Source of the DNA: JBKHXU01 sp046565865
Lineage (GTDB): Bacteria > Pseudomonadota > Gammaproteobacteria > Acidiferrobacterales > Sulfurifustaceae
Direction of reading: 5' to 3'
Length of the DNA stretch: 8,542 nucleotides
NCBI GenBank assembly: GCA_046565865.1
Contig: JBKHXU010000209.1
Coordinates: 1 to 8,542, forward strand
Shown: piece by piece, positions 1 through 5,544 of the stretch
Layout: the number at the start of each line of letters is the position of its first letter
Numbering within the stretch: position 1 is the first letter of the stretch
Made by a program: the position numbers and the translations under genes
Notes under the pieces: generated by a model
The model's input: only the letters and a program-made list of their open reading frames with translations
What the model was told of the DNA's origin: nothing
The model's database searches: none

Positions 1-1397
1 CCGTGCGGGTGGAAGACGATCCGCATGATCTGGCGAAACCGCGCGGCAAGCAGGACTGGCAGTTGGAACCGCATTCCATGTGGTATCCGCGCACGACTGG
101 CATCTGGCAAACGGTATGGTTGGAGCACGTCGCGCGCACGTACATCGGCAAGATCCGGTGGACGCCGAGTTTGGAACGTTTCGAGATCGGCTTCGTCGCG
201 TGCCTCGCCGGCGATCGCAACCCCAACGCCACTATCGAGGTGCGGCTGCGCCACGGCGACAAAGTGCTCGCCTGCGATTCGTATCAGGCCATCGATGGCG
301 AAGTGACGCGGCGCATCGCGCTATCCGACCCCGGCATCGATGATTCGCGCAACGAGTTACTGTGGAGTCCCGAGCGCCCGACACTGATCGACGCCGAGAT
401 CCGCTTGAAAGACGGCGAGCGCGTGCTGGACGAAATCAAATCCTACACCGCCATCCGCTCGGTAAATATTCTGCGCGATCGCTTCATGTTGAACGGCCGG
501 CCCTACATGCTGCGCATGGTGCTCGATCAAGGCTATTGGCCGGACACGCTGCTCGCCGCGCCGAGCGACGAGGCGCTGCGCCGCGATGTCGAACTCGCGA
601 AAGCGATGGGATTCAACGGCGTGCGCAAACACCAGAAGATAGAAAACCCGCGCTACCTGTATTGGGCCGATAAGTTGGGTCTCTTGGTATGGGAGGAGAT
701 GCCGTCGGTGTACCGCTTCGGCGAGACCGCGATCAAGCGCCTGGCGCGCCAGTGGGCCGAGGCGATCGACCGCGACTACAGTCACCCGTGCGTGGTCGTG
801 TGGGTGCCATTCAACGAATCGTGGGGCGTGCCCGATTTACCGACGACGCAAGCGCATCGGCACGCGGTCGAAACGTTCTATCACCTGACCAAGACGCTGG
901 ACGCGACGCGGCCGGTGGTCGGCAACGACGGCTGGGAGAGCAGCGCCACCGACATCATCGGCATTCATGACTACGACAATAACATCGACCATCTGCGTGA
1001 GCGCTATGGCGCCGAGGTGCGGCGCGAGGAGCTGTTCGATCGGCGCCGCCCGGGCGGCCGCATCCTCACGCTCGACGGCTATCCGCATCGCGGGCAACCG
1101 ATCGTGCTCACCGAGTGCGGCGGCATCGCGCTTGGCAAATGCCCGCCGCCCGGGGTCACCCAAACCTGGGGCTACACCGTGGCCAAAGACGAGGCCGATC
1201 TCTATCGCCGCTACTTCGAGCTGATGGAGGTCATCAACAAGACCGCTCTCTTTAGCGGCTTTTGCTACACCCAATTCGCCGACACGTTTCAGGAAGCGAA
1301 CGGTCTGTTGTGCGCCGACCGTACGCCGAAGATCCCGCTGGATCAGATCGCGCGCGCGACCCAAATCGCGCGCACCTATATACCAGGAACCGTATGA
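1..1397 (+). CDS. Glycoside hydrolase family 2 (beta-galactosidase-like), 5' partial
   Basis: This is the C-terminal 464 residues of a retaining GH2 glycosidase; the start lies outside the window. In-frame GTG at position 3 is unlikely to be the true start, because the fragment opens inside the N-terminal sugar-binding jelly roll (KPRGKQDWQLEPHS, WYPRTTGIWQTVWLE). An Ig-like domain follows (about residues 50-150), then the TIM barrel from about 155 (DRFMLNGRPYMLR). The acid/base is E272 in WVPFNESWG and the nucleophile is E371 in IVLTECGG, so the catalytic centre is intact. The protein ends soon after the barrel, without the extra C-terminal domain of LacZ-size enzymes. Its stop overlaps the galT start, so it is co-transcribed with Leloir genes. 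That context favours a galactosidase, but GH2 also includes glucuronidases and mannosidases, so the substrate is inferred. No signal peptide can be judged. Confidence 0.9.
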   Translation, partial: VRVEDDPHDLAKPRGKQDWQLEPHSMWYPRTTGIWQTVWLEHVARTYIGKIRWTPSLERFEIGFVACLAGDRNPNATIEVRLRHGDKVLACDSYQAIDGEVTRRIALSDPGIDDSRNELLWSPERPTLIDAEIRLKDGERVLDEIKSYTAIRSVNILRDRFMLNGRPYMLRMVLDQGYWPDTLLAAPSDEALRRDVELAKAMGFNGVRKHQKIENPRYLYWADKLGLLVWEEMPSVYRFGETAIKRLARQWAEAIDRDYSHPCVVVWVPFNESWGVPDLPTTQAHRHAVETFYHLTKTLDATRPVVGNDGWESSATDIIGIHDYDNNIDHLRERYGAEVRREELFDRRRPGGRILTLDGYPHRGQPIVLTECGGIALGKCPPPGVTQTWGYTVAKDEADLYRRYFELMEVINKTALFSGFCYTQFADTFQEANGLLCADRTPKIPLDQIARATQIARTYIPGTV

Positions 1398-2482
1398 TGC
1401 ACCGGCTCGAGCTCATCAAGCCGGATGGGCGAGCGCTGACTTTATATAGCCGCTGGCCGCTCGATCCGCGGCTGACCGCGCCGAGCCCATTTCCCGATCC
1501 CCTCAACGCGCAACCTCATCGGCGCTGGCACCCGGTGCGCGGCGAATGGGTAACCTACGCCGCGTATCGCCAGGGCCGGACGTTTTTACCGCCCCCCGAA
1601 TACAACCCGCTGGCGCCAACGACGGATAACACGAAGCCCACCGAAGTGCCGGCCGGCGCCTGGGACGTGGCCGTGTTCGACAACCGCTTTCCCTCGCTCA
1701 GCCTGGATGCACGCGAGGCGCCCGAGCACATCGTGCCGGTCGCGCCCGGCACCGGCAAATGCGAGGTGGTCGTGTTCACCCAGGCCGCCGACGCCTCGCT
1801 TGGCAGCCTGCCGCTCGATCACATCGAGCTTTTGTTTCAGGTATGGGGCGAGCGCACCTCGCGGCTCGGGGGTCTTGCGGAAATCAACTACGTGCTGCCG
1901 TTCGAGAACCGCGGTGCCGAGGTTGGCGTGACGTTGCATCACCCGCATGGCCAGATCTATGCCTACCCCGTCGTGCCGCCCGTGCCCGCGCGTATGCAGC
2001 AAGTCGCGCTCGATCACTACACGCGTTATCGGCGCGGCGTACTCCAAGAACTCATTCAAAAAGAAATAGCGGCGCACACGCGCGTGCTCTATCGCGGTGA
2101 GCATGCGATCGCTTTCGTGCCGGTGTGCGCGCGCTACCCGTACGAGACATGGGTGGCGCCCATCGAACCGGCGCAAACATTCGCCGATCTTTCCGACGCG
2201 CAGCGCGCCGATCTCGCGCGCGCACTCAAGACCGTTTTGTTGAAGTACGACGGACTGTGGAACCGAGCGTTTCCCTATTTGCTCGCCTGGTTCCAGGCGC
2301 CGACCGATGGCGCGGCGCATCCCGAGTCACACCTGCACGCGCAGCTCTACCCGCCCTACCGCACGCGCGACAAGCTGAAGTATTTGGCGGGCACCGAGCT
2401 TGCCGCCGGGTTTTTCGCGATGGACGCGCTGCCGGAAGATAAGGCGCGCGAGCTGCACCAAGTCCACGTCACGCTCGACTAG
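1394..2482 (+). CDS. galT: Galactose-1-phosphate uridylyltransferase
   Basis: GalT exchanges UDP between UDP-glucose and galactose-1-phosphate, the second step of the Leloir pathway, in the cytoplasm. The product is 362 residues (the E. coli enzyme is 348). HRRWHPVRGEWV near the N-terminus is the conserved uridine-binding region. The active site is H183-P184-H185 followed by GQ, with H185 the expected uridylylated histidine. H313-L-H315 in ESHLHAQLYPP matches the second metal-site histidines. The CxxC that binds structural zinc in many GalTs is replaced by N71-P-L-A74. ATG at 1394 is chosen because it overlaps the upstream TGA (ATGA), as in translational coupling; ATG at 1397 is the alternative. 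The frame stays open upstream to 1262, but that part overlaps the GH2 gene and does not resemble GalT. galK follows one base after the stop. Confidence 0.95.
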   Translation: MMHRLELIKPDGRALTLYSRWPLDPRLTAPSPFPDPLNAQPHRRWHPVRGEWVTYAAYRQGRTFLPPPEYNPLAPTTDNTKPTEVPAGAWDVAVFDNRFPSLSLDAREAPEHIVPVAPGTGKCEVVVFTQAADASLGSLPLDHIELLFQVWGERTSRLGGLAEINYVLPFENRGAEVGVTLHHPHGQIYAYPVVPPVPARMQQVALDHYTRYRRGVLQELIQKEIAAHTRVLYRGEHAIAFVPVCARYPYETWVAPIEPAQTFADLSDAQRADLARALKTVLLKYDGLWNRAFPYLLAWFQAPTDGAAHPESHLHAQLYPPYRTRDKLKYLAGTELAAGFFAMDALPEDKARELHQVHVTLD

Positions 2483-2483
2483 C

Positions 2484-3575
2484 ATGAAGACGTTCGCCGA
2501 CGTGTACGCGACCCCGCCGACGGCGGTGGCCGCCGCGCCCGGCCGCGTTAACTTGCTCGGCGAGCACACGGACTACAACGACGGTTACGTGTTACCCATC
2601 GCGATTCCGCAACGAACTTACGTGTCGATCGCGCGCGCGGCCGGCAACGATTTTCGTTTGTATTCCGCCGAGCTGGATGCGCTCGTCACATTTTCGCTGC
2701 AGCGAGCACCGACCGTGCAATTCGCGAGCTACGTCTACGGCTGTATCCGCGAGCTCGACGCGCGCGGGATCGCGGTCCCTGCGCTCGACATACATGTGCG
2801 CTCGGAAGTACCGATCGGCATCGGCGTGTCATCGAGCGCCGCGTTGGAGGTCGCGACGTTACGCGCCATCCGCGAGCTGCTCGATCTGTCGCTCGATGAT
2901 GTCGAAATCGCGCGCCTGGCGCAGCGCGCGGAGATCAAGCATGCGCACGTCAACTGCGGCATTATGGACCAGATGGCGGCGAGCCTGGCGGACACCGGGC
3001 GCATGCTGTTTCTCGACACGCGCACGCTCGATCGCAGACTGCTGCCGCTGCCCCGCGATACCGAAATTCTTGTGCTCGACTCCGGTATCCCGCGTGCGCT
3101 CGCGGACAGCAGCTACAACGATCGGCGCCGCGAATGCGAACAGGCGGCGCGGCTGCTGAAGGTCAAGGCGCTGCGCGATGTGACGCAAGCGGATGCCGTC
3201 GCCGGCCTACCCGAACCCCACCGCCGCCGCGCGCGACATGTGGTCACTGAAAACAACCGGGTATTGAAGGCGACCCAACAATTAGGCGCTCTCGATTTTG
3301 GCGGGCTAATGAACGCCTCGCACCAGAGCCTGCGCGATGACTTCGAGGTGTCGATTGCACCGCTCGATAGCTTGGTCGAGCTGTTGCAGCAACACCCGGC
3401 GGTGTACGGTGCGCGCTTGACCGGTGCCGGTTTCGGCGGCGCGTGTGTCGCGCTGTGTCGGACCGACCATGCCTTGGCCGTTGCCGCCGACATCTTGCCG
3501 CGTTACAACACTGCGAAGCGCCAAGGCCGGGTTGTAGCGCCACCCGAGCGCCTTCAAAGCGATCCTGAGCATTAG
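2484..3575 (+). CDS. galK: Galactokinase
   Basis: GalK phosphorylates alpha-D-galactose at C1 with ATP, the first committed Leloir step, in the cytoplasm. The product is 363 residues, slightly shorter than E. coli GalK (382). All GHMP-kinase motifs are present. The galactokinase signature is GRVNLLGEHTDYN at 20-32. The ATP-loop motif is PIGIGVSSSAALE at 110-122, with V115 where L is more usual. The catalytic Asp is D162 in GIMDQ, and motif 3 is LTGAGFGGAC at 312-321. ATG at 2484 is chosen because it lies one base after the galT stop and gives a normal GalK N-terminus. The frame is open upstream to 2400, but that extension is Arg/Ser-rich and overlaps galT. It is the last gene of the GH2-galT-galK operon; no galE or galM follows in the window. 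Confidence 0.95.
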   Translation: MKTFADVYATPPTAVAAAPGRVNLLGEHTDYNDGYVLPIAIPQRTYVSIARAAGNDFRLYSAELDALVTFSLQRAPTVQFASYVYGCIRELDARGIAVPALDIHVRSEVPIGIGVSSSAALEVATLRAIRELLDLSLDDVEIARLAQRAEIKHAHVNCGIMDQMAASLADTGRMLFLDTRTLDRRLLPLPRDTEILVLDSGIPRALADSSYNDRRRECEQAARLLKVKALRDVTQADAVAGLPEPHRRRARHVVTENNRVLKATQQLGALDFGGLMNASHQSLRDDFEVSIAPLDSLVELLQQHPAVYGARLTGAGFGGACVALCRTDHALAVAADILPRYNTAKRQGRVVAPPERLQSDPEH

Positions 3576-3853
3576 TCACGGGCGCGACTAGTGCGGCGCC
3601 CAACGTCGCCGCGGTCGCCATACCCGTTATTGCGCAAGGTGGCGCGCAATGGCGCGCCAGCGGTGGTTGCAGTGGTATTGCCCGTTACTACATTGGTCGC
3701 CACCGGCTCGATGCGGAAATACACGTAGTCTTGCTGCATGCGATCGCGAATGCGCACCTGCTTGGCCGCCGGCGCACGTCCGCGCTTTGCGCGCGTTACG
3801 CCGGATGATCGGCGCAAACCGCCGCCACCGCCCGGCTGCCGAATGACGGCCAT
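3572..3853 (-). CDS. Doubtful small hypothetical protein (93 aa)
   Basis: I do not recognise this ORF. It would encode 93 basic residues, with a Gly run near the N-terminus (QPGGGGGLRR), a more protein-like middle (RMQQDYVYFRIEPVATN) and an Arg/Gly-rich tail. It has no membrane span or signal peptide. Third codon positions are mostly G or C, about as expected for the genome. It converges on galK and overlaps its stop by 4 bases. The start has only a weak ribosome site (GAGCGGG). The + strand here also carries open frames (3649-3846 and 3738-4070), so open length alone proves little in such GC-rich DNA. It is the only plausible occupant of the roughly 400 bases between galK and the small membrane peptide. 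Confidence 0.35.
   Translation of the reverse strand: MAVIRQPGGGGGLRRSSGVTRAKRGRAPAAKQVRIRDRMQQDYVYFRIEPVATNVVTGNTTATTAGAPLRATLRNNGYGDRGDVGRRTSRARD
3640..3659. other. Perfect 8-bp GC-rich stem-loop downstream of galK
   Basis: TGGCGCGC (3640-3647) and GCGCGCCA (3652-3659) form a perfect 8-bp stem around an AATG loop, 64 bases after the galK stop. No T-run follows on either strand, so it is not a classic intrinsic terminator. It could still protect the 3' end of the gal transcript or pause polymerase. It also lies inside the doubtful minus-strand ORF. Confidence 0.35.
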
Positions 3854-3974
3854 ATCCCGCTCGTTTCGGCGGTTAATCGCGCGGCTGCGTGGCTTTACTC
3901 ACCTCATGGAACTCGCGGATGCGCGCCCGGTCCTTCCAGAAGCGCACGAGCGCTTGAATACACGGAGATGTTGC

Positions 3975-4070
3975 ATGGCCAAAATACTTGGATGGGCGGT
4001 GCTGATTATTTTCCTGATCGGGTTGTTGGTAGTGCTTGGCTTCTTCAAACTGATCATACCCGGCGGATGA
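3975..4070 (+). CDS. 31-residue single-span membrane peptide
   Basis: The predicted peptide begins MAKILGWAVLIIFLIG and ends FFKLIIPGG. Residues 5-27 form one continuous hydrophobic helix, with Lys at position 3 and Lys near the C-terminus, so an inner-membrane mini-protein is expected. ATG at 3975 is chosen because a GGAG site (3964-3967) sits 7 bases upstream. The same frame stays open upstream to 3738, but that longer version is an Arg-rich stretch without protein character. A GC stem-loop just after the stop would end the transcript. Short Leu/Ile/Val-rich peptides of this kind are common in proteobacteria and mostly uncharacterised; I cannot assign a function. Confidence 0.6.
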   Translation: MAKILGWAVLIIFLIGLLVVLGFFKLIIPGG

Positions 4071-4077
4071 TGGGCGC

Positions 4078-4094
4078 GCGCACCAGCGGTGCGC
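4078..4094. terminator. Candidate bidirectional terminator between convergent genes
   Basis: GCGCACC (4078-4084) and GGTGCGC (4088-4094) form a perfect 7-bp stem with an AGC loop. It fits exactly between the stop of the 31-aa peptide (4070) and the stop of the convergent membrane protein (4097). On the + strand it is followed by the moderately T-rich TCTTATTT. On the minus strand there is no T-run, so termination in that direction is less sure. Confidence 0.45.
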
Positions 4095-4096
4095 TC

Positions 4097-4540
4097 TTAT
4101 TTCGTGAACACGGTCATCAGCAGCCATGCGGCATAGCCGAATGACAAGATCGTCATAACGTCGACCACGATGTCGATCCAGAACTGGCTTATCAGCCAGT
4201 CGGCGAATCGCTGGCGCCGACTGTCTTTTAGCGCCGGATCGACGGTACCGATGTAGACATACCAGTTCGCGATTTTGTTAAGCAGCGCTCCCAACACCTG
4301 CGCGGTGGTACCGAACAAAAACAGAAATACCACGTCCCGCAGCTGGCCGGCCTCGACGAGTGATTTCGCGATGTCGTTGTTGACCAGCAGCAGCGCCGGG
4401 CCGCCGATACCGAAACCGACGAACCAGGTGCGCAATACCTTGTTGTATTCGAGATAGGCGTTGAAACCGTCGCCATCGTCGCCCGCCTCGTTCACATCGT
4501 GTTCGGTTGGTTTCGCCTTATTCCGCCGACTTCGTTTCAT
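4097..4540 (-). CDS. Three-span membrane protein of unknown function
   Basis: I do not recognise this 147-residue protein. The N-terminus is strongly basic (MKRSRRNKAK), followed by an acidic stretch (NEAGDDGDG). Three hydrophobic segments lie at about 36-54, 69-96 and 119-144. The loop between the second and third carries KDSRRQR, which by the positive-inside rule should be cytoplasmic. It looks like a small inner-membrane protein with no enzyme motif. ATG at 4540 is supported by GGAGAGG (4550-4556), 9 bases upstream on this strand. It ends head-on with the 31-aa peptide, with a stem-loop between. It is divergent from the SpoIIAA-like gene, with 179 bases between the starts. Its leader holds a 12-bp direct repeat and a possible leader ORF. 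Confidence 0.8.
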   Translation of the reverse strand: MKRSRRNKAKPTEHDVNEAGDDGDGFNAYLEYNKVLRTWFVGFGIGGPALLLVNNDIAKSLVEAGQLRDVVFLFLFGTTAQVLGALLNKIANWYVYIGTVDPALKDSRRQRFADWLISQFWIDIVVDVMTILSFGYAAWLLMTVFTK

Positions 4541-4575
4541 GCCCAGGTACCTCTCCGGTCGATTCGGTCGCCCAT
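4537..4575 (-). CDS. Possible 12-codon leader ORF
   Basis: Reading on the minus strand from ATG at 4575-4573 gives MGDRIDRRGTWA and then TGA. The stop overlaps the start of the 147-aa membrane protein as ATGA. A purine-rich GGAGAAAGG lies just upstream as a possible ribosome site. This layout allows translational coupling to the main gene. The peptide is very short and Arg-rich, so the arrangement may be chance. Confidence 0.25.
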   Translation of the reverse strand: MGDRIDRRGTWA

Positions 4576-4596
4576 CCCATCCTTTCTCCGGTCGAT
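4552..4596. repeat. Exact 12-bp direct repeat in a divergent intergenic region
   Basis: TCTCCGGTCGAT occurs exactly at 4552-4563 and again at 4585-4596, a 33-base period. On the minus strand each copy reads ATCGACCGGAGA and carries a GGAGA ribosome-site core. The near copy overlaps the site used by the membrane-protein gene. It may be a duplicated initiation cassette or a pair of regulator half-sites about three helical turns apart. Confidence 0.5.
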
Positions 4597-4719
4597 GGCT
4601 GACACGCGCGCATTCTGGCGATCGTCTGTCGCGGTATCAAATCCGCCCGTCCAGATCGCTCGTGAGTTGCGCCGTTCTTCGGTACGCTAAGGCCAATTCC
4701 GCCGCCTTGGAGTCTCGCC

Positions 4720-5073
4720 ATGATAGCGATCGAAGAGAAAGGTAACCTGCTGGAAGTCGGCGTTTACGGGGAACTTACCCTTGGCGACTATCGCCGGCTG
4801 GAAGTCGCGGTGAGCAACGAAATCATGACCGGCGCACCCAAGGTGAAGTTGCTGCTCGACCTCACGCGCATGACCGGGTTCACCCTCGACGTGGCGTGGG
4901 AGGAGATCAAGTTCACCCGCGCGCATGCGCACGATTTTCGCCGCATTGCAATCGTCGCGCCCGATCAATGGGCGCCATGGATCTCCTGGGTCAGCGCCGC
5001 GTTCACCGATGCGGAAGTGACGCTGTTCGAAGACCTGGAAACGGCGGAGGCGTGGTTGCGGGAGGAACGCTAG
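4720..5073 (+). CDS. SpoIIAA-like (STAS-fold) protein
   Basis: The product is 117 residues with the pattern of the SpoIIAA-like/STAS family often seen as a stand-alone protein in proteobacteria. It opens with strands (MIAIEEKGNLLEVGVYGELT) and an early helix (LGDYRRLEVAVSNEI). A central hydrophobic strand ending in Asp (VKLLLDLTRMTG) follows. Next are the helix AWEEIKFTRAHAHDF, the strand RRIAIVAPDQWAPW and a C-terminal helix (DLETAEAWLREE). It has no membrane span or signal peptide and should be cytoplasmic. Some relatives bind lipophilic ligands, but most have no known role, and I infer none here. The start is set by GGAG (4709-4712), 7 bases before ATG. It converges on the TusE-like gene with only 3 bases between the stop codons. 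Confidence 0.85.
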   Translation: MIAIEEKGNLLEVGVYGELTLGDYRRLEVAVSNEIMTGAPKVKLLLDLTRMTGFTLDVAWEEIKFTRAHAHDFRRIAIVAPDQWAPWISWVSAAFTDAEVTLFEDLETAEAWLREER

Positions 5074-5076
5074 CGC

Positions 5077-5370
5077 CTAGACGCAGCCCGTCGGCTTGGG
5101 CAACCCACCGTACTTGGTGATCGGCTTCATCGGGCCCGTGTTCCAGAGCTTGAACAGATCTTTCTGGTCTTCCTCGATGAACTTGGCGAACTTGCGAATC
5201 GGCGGGACCATGCCGAACTCTTCGTAATAGTCGCGCGCCTTGGTGATATGGGCCCACTTGACGTCATCCAGCGCGATGCCGTCGGCCTCGGCCATGGCGC
5301 GCGCGATCTCCGGCGTCCATGCGTCGCGATCGACCAGATACCCGTCCCCGTCACGTTGCGGAAGTTGCAT
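5077..5370 (-). CDS. tusE: TusE/DsrC-family sulfur carrier
   Basis: The product is 97 residues with the family's C-terminal arm KYGGLPKPTGCV, where penultimate C96 is the residue that carries persulfide. The middle segment (RDYYEEFGMVPPIRKFAKFI) is also typical. TusE takes sulfur from TusBCD and hands it to MnmA for 2-thiolation of tRNA wobble uridine. DsrC proteins of dissimilatory sulfur metabolism have a second Cys 11 residues before the last; here that position is T85. This favours TusE or a single-Cys relative over true DsrC. No tusBCD or dsr genes are near. ATG at 5370 gives the standard N-terminus; the ribosome site is weak (TGAG, about 8 bases upstream). A fair promoter lies at 5402-5429, so it probably has its own transcript. 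Confidence 0.92.
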   Translation of the reverse strand: MQLPQRDGDGYLVDRDAWTPEIARAMAEADGIALDDVKWAHITKARDYYEEFGMVPPIRKFAKFIEEDQKDLFKLWNTGPMKPITKYGGLPKPTGCV

Positions 5371-5401
5371 TGTTTGATCTCAGTTTGGATTTAGCCCGGC
5401 C

Positions 5402-5429
5402 ATTATCCAGCAGCGCCAGGGCAAAGCAA
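5402..5429 (-). promoter_or_regulatory. Candidate sigma70 promoter for tusE
   Basis: On the minus strand, TTGCTT (5429-5424) and GATAAT (5407-5402) are separated by 16 bases. The -10 matches the consensus at five of six positions; the -35 matches only TTG. Transcription would start about 25 bases before the tusE ATG. It was picked by eye, and alternatives are possible. Confidence 0.4.
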
Positions 5430-5544
5430 TTCGCCTCGAATATCGCGAACGGGAAGCAGGCCAGCCGCCCGGACACGAACTCCCGCGTCGAGACAATCGA
5501 CCTGCGGATGCCCTCACTCTAGACATTGAGCGAGATCGACGATA

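Noticed and set aside
837..1364. 175-codon minus-strand frame opposite the GH2 gene
   Set aside because: The opposite strand encodes the GH2 catalytic barrel with both catalytic Glu residues; this frame shows no family features.
1586..2320. 244-codon minus-strand open frame opposite galT
   Set aside because: It lies wholly inside a clear galT. The translation is Arg/His-rich without domain logic, typical of an antisense shadow in GC-rich DNA.
3738..3974. Upstream in-frame extension of the 31-aa membrane peptide to 110 residues
   Set aside because: The added part is Arg/Pro-rich with no protein character, while ATG 3975 has a well-placed GGAG.
5319..5522. 67-codon + strand frame overlapping the tusE start
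   Set aside because: It is antisense to tusE and its promoter region, with no ribosome site and no recognisable features.
5508..5535. Weak stem after the C13 stop on the minus strand (CTCGCTC/GAGTGAG with an 8-base loop)
   Set aside because: The stem is short with a wobble pair, the loop is long and no T-run follows; not enough to call a terminator.
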